Of a stretch of DNA of 64,000 nt, positions 8,650 to 16,571 are shown one piece after another (the first letter of the stretch is position 1; the number at the start of each line of letters is the position of its first letter). The stretch is from Chloroflexota bacterium (GTDB lineage: Bacteria > Chloroflexota > Anaerolineae > Anaerolineales > Villigracilaceae). Location: NCBI GenBank assembly GCA_016234495.1, contig JACRBI010000039.1:1-64000 (forward strand). Reading direction: 5' to 3'. The translations under genes and the position numbers were made by a program. The notes under the pieces were generated by a model. The model was given only the letters and a program-made list of their open reading frames with translations. It searched no databases and had not been told where the DNA came from.

Positions 8650-9124
8650 GCTTCTATTAATTATGACGTGTAACCTAAAAAATGGGTACGGGGGAGAGGC
8701 GGATAAATATGTCTCTTATATAGGTCGGAGTGTACAAGTAAAAGTTACGCCCGCCCTCTTAATTGTTCCAAGCTTCAATAATGCCCGCGTCGGCCGCTGG
8801 AGAGGAGAGCCGCCTATCAACTTGAGGTTGAAGGGTGGGTATGAAACTCGAGCGTTGTAATAAATAATTGAAATATGTACAAATAAATGTTACACTGAGT
8901 TTGAATTTCAAACCTTGCCGTTGCACTTCGGTTCGATAATGAGCGATGAATCGGGTTGTGGGTGGGCGAATATTTCCTTTCGGCAATAACACCCCGAAGA
9001 TCAAAACAGCGAAACCGGCCGGGATGGCTGGTCTTTTTAATTTGTTAGAAAGGAGGAATACTTTATTGAAAGACACTATCACGATTCTCGTTGATATTCT
9101 CCAACCAAACCTAAAGGAGGCACC
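8650..9124. other. Divergent intergenic region with a terminator-like leader hairpin
   Basis: This region must hold the promoters of the leftward sigma operon and the rightward exported-protein gene. At 9014-9032 a 7-bp stem (ACCGGCC/GGCTGGT) is followed by CTTTTTAAT, so the rightward transcript may contain an early terminator. A strong ribosome site AAAGGAGG lies just before the ATG at 9125. The 107-codon minus-strand frame inside looks non-coding. I recognise no known riboswitch. Confidence 0.4.
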
Positions 9125-10321
9125 ATGATCTATAAGCGGTTTGTAACCGCCTTAATATTGTCAACTTTGATATTGGGGATGATCGCCATCAACAGTGTTG
9201 AAGCGAGCGATCCTGTAAATTACGAGGCGCGTGGCAGACCCACCCGCACCCCAACTGCAACCCCAACGCCCATTGGCCCGCCAGGAGGTGGAAGCGGCGA
9301 AATTGACTATGGCTCCCTGTACGGTGACTTGTATGTGATTCTGAGAAATGTCGATGGCGTCCCCATCCTAGACGAATACGGCTGTGTCCAGCCCATTTCC
9401 ATCATCACAGGCGAGCCGTTCCAGTTGCTGACCGATTTGGCTGCTGACATTCTCTGCGAATTAACCGCGGAAATGGCCACCTGGGTGGAGGCTGTTGATT
9501 TTGGCCGACTCAACATGGGGCGCGCTCCGAATGCGGTTTTATTCCACGCCTTTGATGAAGCCATCAACTTGATGAACTCCGCTTCTGCCTTTGACCTTGA
9601 CCCTGCCGGCCGTTTAATGATGTTGATCGGCGGCGAATGGAAGACCATTGATGCCCCCGCAGAGAATTTGGCGCTCTATATCAAGATGATGCAGGAAGGG
9701 CATTGGATCACCACAGACACCAGCCCGATAGTCCGCGGCGGCCCACCCGAGGGATCAGGTCCGCCTGTGGGAGAGGGGCCATCCGCAGAACCCCGCCCTG
9801 TTCTTTCACCAACTGCGATCAGCCTGCTTGGGGCGGTCGGGTACGGCAACTTGGGAGATGTAAATAACACCCTGAACAACCACGACCTTCTACTGGCGGC
9901 TTCTCTGCTCTCTGCTGCCGCAGACAAAACCGGCACCATGACCCTCGACAAAGTGATCTACATCAACTCAATCCTTGGTATCAACCAACTTGGCACTTTG
10001 CCGGGTGAGCTTGCTGGCATTACCTACTTCGATTTCCGCGGATTTGGTTACGATAGATTGGAGGTTTACGGAAATCAAAGGGGCAGCATGGAATGTCGGT
10101 CTGCTTTCGGCAACGGTTACCTTTGGGTGCTTCGCCCGGCCGACGATACCGGCCTATTGTGGGCAAGCGACTGCTTGAATACACTAAGTGAGGTTCATCA
10201 TTTACGCGGTAATGAAACCATGAATGTCCGGGGCTTCGTGCAGGCTGCTGACGATGCACTTCAGGTCATCGAATACATTCATGAATTCCGCGTGCCCGTC
10301 CCTTTGCCTGAACTTCCATAA
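9125..10321 (+). CDS. Exported protein of unknown function
   Basis: This 398-aa protein starts behind a strong AAAGGAGG site 7 bases upstream. It has an N-terminal signal peptide (hydrophobic residues 9-22, cleavage near VEA-S) and a Thr/Pro linker (TRTPTATPTPIGPP, about 39-52) typical of exported Chloroflexota proteins. Two further regions are separated by a Gly/Pro stretch near residue 200-220. Four cysteines in the mature part (YGCV, ILCEL, MECRS, SDCLN) could form disulfides. I recognise no domain. It is followed by a strongly structured intergenic region. Confidence 0.75.
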   Translation: MIYKRFVTALILSTLILGMIAINSVEASDPVNYEARGRPTRTPTATPTPIGPPGGGSGEIDYGSLYGDLYVILRNVDGVPILDEYGCVQPISIITGEPFQLLTDLAADILCELTAEMATWVEAVDFGRLNMGRAPNAVLFHAFDEAINLMNSASAFDLDPAGRLMMLIGGEWKTIDAPAENLALYIKMMQEGHWITTDTSPIVRGGPPEGSGPPVGEGPSAEPRPVLSPTAISLLGAVGYGNLGDVNNTLNNHDLLLAASLLSAAADKTGTMTLDKVIYINSILGINQLGTLPGELAGITYFDFRGFGYDRLEVYGNQRGSMECRSAFGNGYLWVLRPADDTGLLWASDCLNTLSEVHHLRGNETMNVRGFVQAADDALQVIEYIHEFRVPVPLPELP

Positions 10322-10674
10322 TCTGTTGTTCAGCACGAACGGAGTGCGTCGCACCTGACAAGGGGAAGGGGTGAATCCAATAAAGTGGATTTATCCCCTC
10401 AAGGTGGCGCGGCGCACTCTTAACTTTTAATTGTCAGGGATGGTTTTGCCTGCCGGAGTACTCCATTGCATTACTCCATGCTGCCATTAATAAGGACGAA
10501 TAACCCGGCAGGCGGATACGGGCGGAATTTTTGTAATGATTATTTTTTCTTCCCCATTTCTCGTTCATGGTTCCGGCCATCTCGAACTTTCTAAAATTTA
10601 CAGACAGTCCCGTATCTAAAAACCCAGCACCTCGTCGTAATAAATGGCTGCACCATCAAAAAAGGAGATGAACC
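10322..10674. other. Structured intergenic region with two long inverted repeats
   Basis: Two strong foldable blocks occupy this gap. Block 1 (10342-10419) has an outer stem GAGTGCGTCGCACC/GGCGCGGCGCACTC with wobbles and an inner hairpin GGGTGAATCC/GGATTTATCCC; it may terminate the preceding gene. Block 2 (10448-10513) has a perfect 9-bp stem GCCTGCCGG/CCGGCAGGC closing about 48 bases. A ribosome site AAAAAAGGAG precedes the next ATG. Confidence 0.5.
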
Positions 10675-11046
10675 ATGAAACGATTGATTTTGTTTGTACT
10701 TGTGTTCGGGCTGGTCTTTGCCAGTGTCTCGCCGGCATTGGCGGCTGGGAAGGGACCGCGCGGCACGTTCGCGCTGGCGGGGACGATCACTGCAATTGGT
10801 GATGGATCAGTGACTGTTCAAGTCCTCGGCGGAAGCAAGCTCGTAAAGCCTTTTATTAATCAGGCATTGACCGTGACGGTCACAGCGTCCACCCGCTACC
10901 TGTTGAAGGAGGGAACGACAACCACATTGATCAGTTTTGCGGATTTGAAGGTTGGCGATTCGGTCAGCGTGAATGGGACAGTGGCAAATAATGTTTGGAC
11001 GGCCAAACGGATCACGGTTGGCGCTCAGTTAATCCACTATCCGTAG
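10675..11046 (+). CDS. Small exported protein, DUF5666/OB-like
   Basis: This 123-aa protein has a clear signal peptide ([16 protein letters not shown], cleavage after ALA at about residue 23). The mature domain has alternating beta strands ([49 protein letters not shown]), the layout of DUF5666-type or OB-like small beta-barrels. A GGAG ribosome site precedes the start. It is followed by a very strong terminator, so it is a separate transcript. The function is unknown. Confidence 0.8.
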   Translation: MKRLILFVLVFGLVFASVSPALAAGKGPRGTFALAGTITAIGDGSVTVQVLGGSKLVKPFINQALTVTVTASTRYLLKEGTTTTLISFADLKVGDSVSVNGTVANNVWTAKRITVGAQLIHYP

Positions 11047-11059
11047 GCTTTGCTTTCTT

Positions 11060-11097
11060 AAAATAGAAAACGGGCGAAAGCCCGTTTTCTATTTTTT
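11060..11097. terminator. Bidirectional intrinsic terminator
   Basis: A near-perfect stem with core AAAACGGGC/GCCCGTTTT around a GAAA loop (11067-11088), extended by A/T pairs and ending in TTTTTT. It separates the rightward exported-protein gene from the leftward etf genes. Confidence 0.9.
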
Positions 11098-11106
11098 ACA
11101 GGATTT

Positions 11107-12120
11107 CTACTTTCCCATTTTTTTCTTCATCGCTTCTGTCAACGCGGGGACAATGGCAAACAAATCCCCGACCACGCCATACTTGGCCTGCTTGAAGACC
11201 GGCGCGTCGGCATCCTTGTTGATTGCCACAATGACTTTGGCGTTTCTCATGCCGACCAGATGCTGGATCGCGCCGGAGATGCCGCAGGCGATGTACAGGT
11301 CAGGGGTGACGACTTTGCCAGTCTGTCCCACTTGATGGGCGTAGGTGATGTAGCCGCCGTCCACAGCTGCGCGGGATGCGCCGACTGCGCCGCCGAGCAA
11401 TGTCGCAAGCTCGGTGATGAGCGCGAAGCCCTGTTGGGCGCGCCAGACTTCGGCTTGCTTTTCGTCCAAGCCGGCAGGCGGAGTTAATGCCGGGTTGTTT
11501 GAAACACCGCGCCCGCCGGAAACGATCACAGCCGCGTCGCCGAGGTTGACCGCGCTTTCAGAAGCAGAATAGCCTGCAACCGTTGAAAGGGCTTCGGTCT
11601 TGGCTTCTCCCTTCGTGAGCGTGCCAGTCTTGCCGGCTTCACGCGCAGGCTTGGGGAAAATACGTCCGCGAATGGTGGCCATGACTGGTTTACCAGAGCA
11701 GACAGTTTTCTCGAGTAGCTTGCCTTCGTAAATAGGACGGGTTGCAATCATCTGGTCGCCGTTCACTTCGAAGCCTGTCACATCGGTCAGCACGCCTGTG
11801 GACAAATCCACTGCAGACATGGCGGCCAACTCACGGGTTCGGGCAGTCGTCGGAAACAGAATCAGGTCCGGGGTCGAAGAAGAAGCGAGCGCCGAAAGAG
11901 TGGAGGCATACGGTTCAGCGCGATAATCTGTCAGCGCCGGGTCATCCACAACGATGACTTCGTCGGCGCCATATTCAAAAGCGGCTTTTGTAATTTCATC
12001 TGCGTCCGCGCCAAAAACAAGAGCCACGGCTGTGCCATATTTTTTCGCGAGGCCAATCGCCTCCCACGAAGCGGGCTGAACCTCACCCTTGAAATGATCG
12101 ATATAAACAAAAGTTTTCAT
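11107..12120 (-). CDS. etfA: Electron transfer flavoprotein alpha subunit
   Basis: This 337-aa protein is a full-length ETF alpha. The N-terminal alpha/beta domain begins [13 protein letters not shown]. The C-terminal FAD domain carries [48 protein letters not shown] and INKD, the canonical FAD-binding segments. It pairs with EtfB to move electrons between flavin dehydrogenases and the quinone pool. Its ATG overlaps the etfB stop by 4 bases (ATGA), so the subunits are made in a coupled way. No acyl-CoA dehydrogenase or ETF-quinone oxidoreductase lies nearby. Confidence 0.96.
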   Translation of the reverse strand: MKTFVYIDHFKGEVQPASWEAIGLAKKYGTAVALVFGADADEITKAAFEYGADEVIVVDDPALTDYRAEPYASTLSALASSSTPDLILFPTTARTRELAAMSAVDLSTGVLTDVTGFEVNGDQMIATRPIYEGKLLEKTVCSGKPVMATIRGRIFPKPAREAGKTGTLTKGEAKTEALSTVAGYSASESAVNLGDAAVIVSGGRGVSNNPALTPPAGLDEKQAEVWRAQQGFALITELATLLGGAVGASRAAVDGGYITYAHQVGQTGKVVTPDLYIACGISGAIQHLVGMRNAKVIVAINKDADAPVFKQAKYGVVGDLFAIVPALTEAMKKKMGK

Positions 12121-12887
12121 AGCACTTTCTCCGCGAGGATTTTGTCGGCGAGTTTGTCGGCGATCTCGGTCGGGCTGTCGCCTGTGATCATCTCAACGGC
12201 AGTTTCTTCGCTCGGCGGGTTGATCAACTCGCTGCGCGTGATGACGGGCGCGGGCGCGGCGACGCTGATATCTGCCAGCGACCAAACGGGGATGGTTGCC
12301 TTCGACGCTTTGCGGATGCCCATGAACGACGGGTAGCGCGGTTCGCCAATGCTTTGGACGACGCTCAACACGACAGGCATTTTCGCGCTGACGGTTTGCC
12401 GGCCTTCTTCGAGGACTCGTTCAACGGTCACGCTTCCACCGTCGACTTTGATCTGGCCTGCCAACCCAAGCATCGGCCACCCGATAATGCGGGCAGTCTG
12501 CGCGGGGGTGAGGCCTGCGCCATTGTCGAGGGTCTGACGCCCAAAGATGACCATGTCTGCGCCGCCGATCTTGTTGATGGCCGCTGCCAACACGCGAGCC
12601 GCGCCGACCGTGTCGAGGTCGGTGAGCGCCGCGTCAGAAACGAGGACTGCATCATCTGCGCCCATGGCGAGCGCGTGCTTGAGCGCATCCTTGGCTGATT
12701 CGCCGCCGACGCACAAAACTGTCACGGTTCCGCCCAGAGCTTCCTTCTGCTGAAGCGCGCCTTCGACCGCGTACTCGTCGAACGGGTTGATGACCAACGG
12801 CGCGTCCCCCCACGATACCTGCCCGCCCTCGGCTTTGACTTTCGCCTCCGAGTCGGGTACTTGCTTGATACATGCGATGATTTTCAA
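12117..12887 (-). CDS. etfB: Electron transfer flavoprotein beta subunit
   Basis: I place the start at a TTG (12887) because AAGGAG lies 6 bases upstream and the protein then begins with LKIIACIKQVPDSE, exactly where ETF beta proteins begin. An in-frame start at 12938 would add 17 unrelated residues overlapping a repeat. The 256-aa product has the AMP/FAD-binding hallmarks NPFDEYAVE, GADDAVLVSD, GRQTLDNGAGLTP and the C-terminal recognition-loop region. It is the first gene of etfBA. Repeat element B1 sits just upstream and may affect its promoter. Confidence 0.94.
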   Translation of the reverse strand: MKIIACIKQVPDSEAKVKAEGGQVSWGDAPLVINPFDEYAVEGALQQKEALGGTVTVLCVGGESAKDALKHALAMGADDAVLVSDAALTDLDTVGAARVLAAAINKIGGADMVIFGRQTLDNGAGLTPAQTARIIGWPMLGLAGQIKVDGGSVTVERVLEEGRQTVSAKMPVVLSVVQSIGEPRYPSFMGIRKASKATIPVWSLADISVAAPAPVITRSELINPPSEETAVEMITGDSPTEIADKLADKILAEKVL

Positions 12888-12915
12888 GATGTACTCCTTG
12901 TTGAAATCCTTTTTT

Positions 12916-12974
12916 ACCACGAAGGACACAAAGGGCACGAAGTTTTTCTTGGTGTTCCTTCGTGAGCTTGGTGG
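12916..12974. repeat. Palindromic repeat B1
   Basis: An imperfect inverted repeat: ACCACGAAGGACACA near the left end mirrors TGGTGTTCCTTCGTG toward the right end. It belongs with the copies at 25470-25540, 39904-39986 and 41099-41186. It sits between etfB and a repeat of another family. Confidence 0.65.
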
Positions 12975-13020
12975 ATAATATTATTGAAAATATGCCATCA
13001 GTACCAATACATCCGCGCTT

Positions 13021-13121
13021 CCGTCATTGCGAGAAGGATGCTCTTCCCGACGAAGCAAACCCTTCTCTGGTGATGGAGATTGCTTCGCCGCAAAGAGCAG
13101 GAGCGCGGCTCGCAATGACGG
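13021..13121. repeat. Palindromic repeat A1 with perfect 13-bp ends
   Basis: The 101-bp element has perfect terminal inverted repeats CCGTCATTGCGAG/CTCGCAATGACGG and internal GACGAAGCAA and GAGATTGCTTCG motifs. Related copies occur at 38145-38241, 44417-44480 and 46458-46580. It has no coding capacity and is MITE-like in form. Confidence 0.85.
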
Positions 13122-13123
13122 GA

Positions 13124-13417
13124 TCATTTTATAAACGCCATCACAACCAAAATGTCCGCGCCAATCACTGCTACAAACCCGATGATGCTAAAAATCTTCT
13201 GTTCCACTTCCCAGCGCCTGCGGTTTTCCAGCCGCTTAAGAAAGAAATTCTTGAATGGGTACGGAGTTTTCTCGTTGGTCAGGCTTTTGTAAATGTCCTG
13301 ATAGTACGAGTCTGTTTTGAACCAGAGCTTGTAGGTGTTCGAGAGGAACAGCAAGCTGAATAGCAGAAAGACGAGCACAAATCCGAGCGGGGGGTTGTCA
13401 AAGTTTGAAAGGTTCAA
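13124..13417 (-). CDS. Small two-helix membrane protein, hypothetical
   Basis: This 97-aa protein starts at a TTG with AAGG about 8 bases upstream. It has two membrane helices (about 13-27 GFVLVFLLFSLLFL and 78-95 IFSIIGFVAVIGADILVV) joined by a basic, aromatic cytosolic or external loop. I recognise no family. Its end abuts repeat A1. Composition is protein-like, but the weak start makes it moderately certain. Confidence 0.55.
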   Translation of the reverse strand: MNLSNFDNPPLGFVLVFLLFSLLFLSNTYKLWFKTDSYYQDIYKSLTNEKTPYPFKNFFLKRLENRRRWEVEQKIFSIIGFVAVIGADILVVMAFIK

Positions 13418-13432
13418 TTAGTTTACCTTGAG

Positions 13433-13503
13433 GTTTACAGGTTGTCAGGTTTTAAAGTTTGAAGGTTTAAACCTGCCAACCTTTCAACTTTCAAACCTTA
13501 TTA
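13433..13503. repeat. AT-rich imperfect palindrome
   Basis: The segments AAGTTTGAAGGTTTAAACC and AACCTTTCAACTTTCAAACC form an imperfect inverted repeat between two leftward genes. A related motif (ACCTGACAGGTTTT...AAAACCAGTCAGGT) occurs at 47770-47832. Confidence 0.45.
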
Positions 13504-13511
13504 ACTTATAC

Positions 13512-13802
13512 TCATCGAAAAGTGGTGAAGCTGATTAACTTTCCAGATTTTAGGTCCAATTCACAGGCGTGACCGTTGAGCGTGTACGCGGAAAAGGTGC
13601 GTCCATCGTCGTTGAGTTTGACGCGGGTGAAGAAGGTGCCGGGGTCGGGTTTTTCAGCTTTCCAGATGATCCTGCCGTTCTGGCTGATCAAATAAAGATT
13701 GGATTCGGTGTGGGGAAATCCAGTTGAATTTTCCAGCACGATTACGCCCGCATTGACTTGAATCGTTTTTTCTATTTTGGTGTGAAGGGCTTCGATATCC
13801 AT
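13512..13802 (-). CDS. Hypothetical protein, 96 aa
   Basis: The start at 13802 is preferred because AAGG lies 5 bases upstream; an in-frame ATG at 13841 has no ribosome site. The protein alternates strands (NLYLISQNGRIIWKAE, FFTRVKLNDDGRTFSAYTLNGHACELDLKSGKLI), resembling one or two blades of a beta-propeller or WG-type repeat. There is no signal peptide or membrane segment. The function is unknown. It ends next to an AT-rich inverted repeat at 13433-13503. Confidence 0.65.
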   Translation of the reverse strand: MDIEALHTKIEKTIQVNAGVIVLENSTGFPHTESNLYLISQNGRIIWKAEKPDPGTFFTRVKLNDDGRTFSAYTLNGHACELDLKSGKLISFTTFR

Positions 13803-13895
13803 GATTACCTTGCTTTGCCAAAAACCTGTGAATATTGGCATTATATCCTAAAACAAACGTCCCTACCGAGCGGTAGGGAAATGCTGGATAAAAAA

Positions 13896-13929
13896 TAGCC
13901 CGACGCGTCTTTGGATTTGCGTCGGGCTA
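13896..13929 (-). terminator. Intrinsic terminator of the 40-aa ORF
   Basis: An 11-bp stem, TAGCCCGACGC/GCGTCGGGCTA, with a 12-base loop. On the minus strand it is followed by TTTTTT. It lies 14 bases beyond the stop of the 40-aa gene. Confidence 0.85.
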
Positions 13930-13942
13930 GGTGATTAGGTGG

Positions 13943-14065
13943 TCATCCATCATTTCTGTGGATACCCATGTTGCTGAGCTCGTCCGGATCGTACTGGGCA
14001 ACGAACATATTTGAGCCGGCGAGAATGAGCAGCAACATACAAACAATTGCGGCAATTATGAACAT
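13943..14065 (-). CDS. 40-aa single-helix membrane protein
   Basis: The start at 14065 has a consensus AAAGGAG site 6 bases upstream. The product begins with the hydrophobic helix MFIIAAIVCMLLLILAGSNM and ends in a polar tail DPDELSNMGIHRNDG. It has its own intrinsic terminator, which supports a real small gene. The in-frame extension to 14155 is cysteine-rich, lacks a ribosome site and is rejected. The function is unknown. Confidence 0.7.
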   Translation of the reverse strand: MFIIAAIVCMLLLILAGSNMFVAQYDPDELSNMGIHRNDG

Positions 14066-14236
14066 GGCAACTCCTTTCTGTTGATGCACAATATAACCAA
14101 ATTGACTACAAAAAGATATACCCCCTATCAGTACTGTAAAGCAGCAGCAATACATTTATGAAAGGAGTAAAAAGCAGACGCTGAAAAGATTGTTTTGTTC
14201 CCAACTCTCACGGTTGACCACCGGGTATCTCGATAT

Positions 14237-14276
<40 letters not shown>

Positions 14277-14281
14277 TCTTT

Positions 14282-14365
<84 letters not shown>

Positions 14366-14370
14366 CACTT

Positions 14371-14395
14371 GCCCGCTTTATGCGGGCATTTTAAT
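14371..14395 (+). terminator. Intrinsic terminator of tRNA-Leu
   Basis: The stem GCCCGC/GCGGGC around TTTAT is followed by ATTTTAATT, 5 bases after the tRNA. Confidence 0.75.
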
Positions 14396-14401
14396 TACAA
14401 G

Positions 14402-14482
14402 GTATCGCATATTTTGGTAAACAGAAATTCCGATTTCCTCTCGCGGTTTTCAACGAAATGTTTACTTGATTATGAGACAAGC
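14402..14482. repeat. Palindromic repeat D1
   Basis: An approximately 80-bp imperfect palindrome. TATCGCATATTTTGGTAAAC on the left mirrors GTTTACTTGATTATGAGAC on the right around a TCGCGG/CAACGA core. It is about 80% identical by eye to the element at 58570-58655 and resembles the one at 59546-59628. It lies just upstream of the polysaccharide operon. Confidence 0.8.
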
Positions 14483-14493
14483 AACAATCATTC

Positions 14494-15489
14494 ATGAAAA
14501 ACCTGTCCTGTTTATTTACCCGCAAGGCTTTCTTAAGCAGCCTCAAGTTGATTCTGATCCTTGCAATGCTGGCAGGATTTTTCTACTATGTTCCCCTGTC
14601 CAGGATTCTGGGCGTAATGAAGACAGTTGACCTCATTCCGTTGCTTTGGACCTTGGCGATCAGCCTGGTTGCCATTTATATCGCTTCGGTTCAATTATGG
14701 GTGTTGGCGCGCAAGCAGGGGATTGCGATATCTGTCCAGAAGCTGTTTGTGCTCAATTTAAGCGTGCGTTTTTACTCGTTTATTTCGCCTCTCTCCACCA
14801 TTGGGTCGCTTCTGCGCTGGCAAAGACTCGCTGTAGACGGTAAAGCAGCTGAAGGGTTGGTGGCAGTCGCGGCAAACCGTGTTTTGGATGTCATTGTTGC
14901 CGTGGCGGTCGGGTTATTTTGGGCGATCACAGCTCTAAACCAGGAAAATGTCAACGTGCCGTTGATCGCCGCTTATTTGGCGGTGTTTTTATTTGTACTA
15001 TGGCTCCTGTTGTATCTTAGCGATTCTGTCTCATTATGGGCAAGGCGCAATGCGGATGCCAGCCAGGGTCGTTTCACTGCCCAGTGCTTCGGCTTGTTGA
15101 CCAATCTTTTTCGGTCGTTAGCCATGTATCGCTCCTTTTCGAGCACTGATCTTTTTATACTGACCTTTACAGCAGTGATCAGTCAATTAATTACCCTTTT
15201 GGCCTATGTGCTGATTGCGCTTGCCTTGCATGTTTCCATCTCAATGGTAGATTTGGGCTGGATGCGCGCGCTGCTTTTTTTGGCATCGCTCGCTCCATTT
15301 ACAATGGCAGGCGGCTTTGGAGTGAGGGAAGTAAGCACCGTGGTTCTTATGTCTGGGATGGGGATCGCGCCTGACCAGGCCGCAGCCTTCTCCTTATTGA
15401 TCTACGCCCGAAGTTTGGCGGTTAGCCTGATCGGTGGAATACTGGAACTGTTCTTATTTCTCCTTGAGAGGAGGCTTCACCTCAAATGA
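14494..15489 (+). CDS. LPG_synthase_TM/flippase-like integral membrane protein
   Basis: This 331-aa protein has about eight membrane helices. It carries the family-typical RWQRLA, AANRVLDVIVAV and MAGGFGVREVSTV segments of the lysylphosphatidylglycerol synthetase transmembrane superfamily. The soluble aminoacyl-transfer domain is absent, so lipid lysylation is unlikely. Family members without that domain often sit in polysaccharide clusters as putative lipid-linked glycan translocases. It is first in a four-gene operon, overlapping the glycosyltransferase start by 4 bases (ATGA). No clear ribosome site was seen, and repeat D1 ends 11 bases upstream. Confidence 0.85.
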   Translation: MKNLSCLFTRKAFLSSLKLILILAMLAGFFYYVPLSRILGVMKTVDLIPLLWTLAISLVAIYIASVQLWVLARKQGIAISVQKLFVLNLSVRFYSFISPLSTIGSLLRWQRLAVDGKAAEGLVAVAANRVLDVIVAVAVGLFWAITALNQENVNVPLIAAYLAVFLFVLWLLLYLSDSVSLWARRNADASQGRFTAQCFGLLTNLFRSLAMYRSFSSTDLFILTFTAVISQLITLLAYVLIALALHVSISMVDLGWMRALLFLASLAPFTMAGGFGVREVSTVVLMSGMGIAPDQAAAFSLLIYARSLAVSLIGGILELFLFLLERRLHLK

Positions 15490-16571
15490 AGGTGTGCCTG
15501 ATTGCAGTTGAGATTTTCGCGTGGGGAAAGAATGGTGGATTTGGCCGTTCGACGCGCATGATCGGGCGGGAACTGGCTCGCCGCGGCGTGGAGGTGACAG
15601 CGGTTGTGCCACGCCGCGCGGACCAAAGGAAGGTTGAGATGCTCGACGGCATTCGCGTGCTTGGATTTGAACCGCATCAACCTATCTCAGCCCTGAAGCT
15701 GTTTCGTGAAGCCGATGCGGATATTTATCATTCCCAGGAGCCATCCTTTGGAACCTATTTGGCGAAACGCGCCATGCCAGACCGAAAGCACGTGGTCACC
15801 TTTCGGGATACGCGCGACTTTTATGACAGGTGGATTGAGTTCACCAACCCCTCATTGAATTACTTAAAGGCGCTGGCGAGTTCTTTCTATGAGGATAATT
15901 TCCTCGTCCACAATGCAGTTCGGTCTGCAGACCGCTGGTTCACAGCCTCTAAAATGCTCATCCCGAAGGCGCGAAAAAAGTATCAGCTGGGTGAGGATCC
16001 GCAGTTTCTGGCGTCTCCAATTCCTTTCGCAGAATCAGCCCAAAAGTCAGAAAGACCGCTGGTATGTTTTGTCGCCCGCCTTGATCGTATTAAACGTCCG
16101 CATATTTTTTTCGAGCTGGCAGGCCAATTCCCTGAGGTTGATTTTGTGGCTGTAGGTGCGGGACAAAATTCAAGTTTTGAATCCCAGTTGCGGATGCGCT
16201 ATGCCAGCCTGCCTAACCTCGAATTGCGCGGCTTTGTCGATCAATTTGACGGCTCGGAACTCTCTGACCTGTTGAGCAAGAGTTGGATTTTGGTGAACAC
16301 CTCGCTAAAGGAGGCGTTGCCTACATCGTTTGTGGAAGCGGCGGGGCATGGATGCGCAATTTTAAGCGAGCTGGACCCGGATGGTTTTTCCTCCAACTTT
16401 GGATATTACATTACCGATGGTGATTATGCTGCCGGTTTGCGGGCTTTGTTAAGAGATGGGAGTTGGATGGAAAAAGGCAGCCTTGGTCGCGAGTATTGCC
16501 GTGAGGTTTTTGCGGTTGATACCTCGATAAAAAATCATCTTAAGATCTACGAAAGCCTTCTTGCAAAATGA
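15486..16571 (+). CDS. Family 4-like glycosyltransferase
   Basis: This 361-aa GT-B protein has an N-terminal acceptor domain with the GGFGRSTRMIGRELARRG loop and a C-terminal donor domain (VARLDRIKRPHIFFELAG, then ELRGFVD, TSLKEALPTSFVEAAGHGCAIL), the GT4 nucleotide-sugar site with its E-x7-E pattern. It adds a sugar to a surface glycan or lipid carrier in the cytosol. It overlaps both neighbours by 4 bases. Donor and acceptor are unknown. Confidence 0.9.
   Translation: MKVCLIAVEIFAWGKNGGFGRSTRMIGRELARRGVEVTAVVPRRADQRKVEMLDGIRVLGFEPHQPISALKLFREADADIYHSQEPSFGTYLAKRAMPDRKHVVTFRDTRDFYDRWIEFTNPSLNYLKALASSFYEDNFLVHNAVRSADRWFTASKMLIPKARKKYQLGEDPQFLASPIPFAESAQKSERPLVCFVARLDRIKRPHIFFELAGQFPEVDFVAVGAGQNSSFESQLRMRYASLPNLELRGFVDQFDGSELSDLLSKSWILVNTSLKEALPTSFVEAAGHGCAILSELDPDGFSSNFGYYITDGDYAAGLRALLRDGSWMEKGSLGREYCREVFAVDTSIKNHLKIYESLLAK

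Noticed and set aside
9014-9038. c-di-GMP or other known riboswitch
   Set aside because: I compared the leader with riboswitch consensus features I know, and the required conserved blocks are missing. Only a terminator-like hairpin is supported.
8759-9082. 107-codon minus-strand frame
   Set aside because: Composition unlike protein, no start context, and it overlaps the probable leader of the gene at 9125.
12888-12938. Upstream start for etfB at 12938
   Set aside because: It adds residues unlike ETF beta and overlaps repeat B1. TTG at 12887 has a good ribosome site and the right N-terminus.
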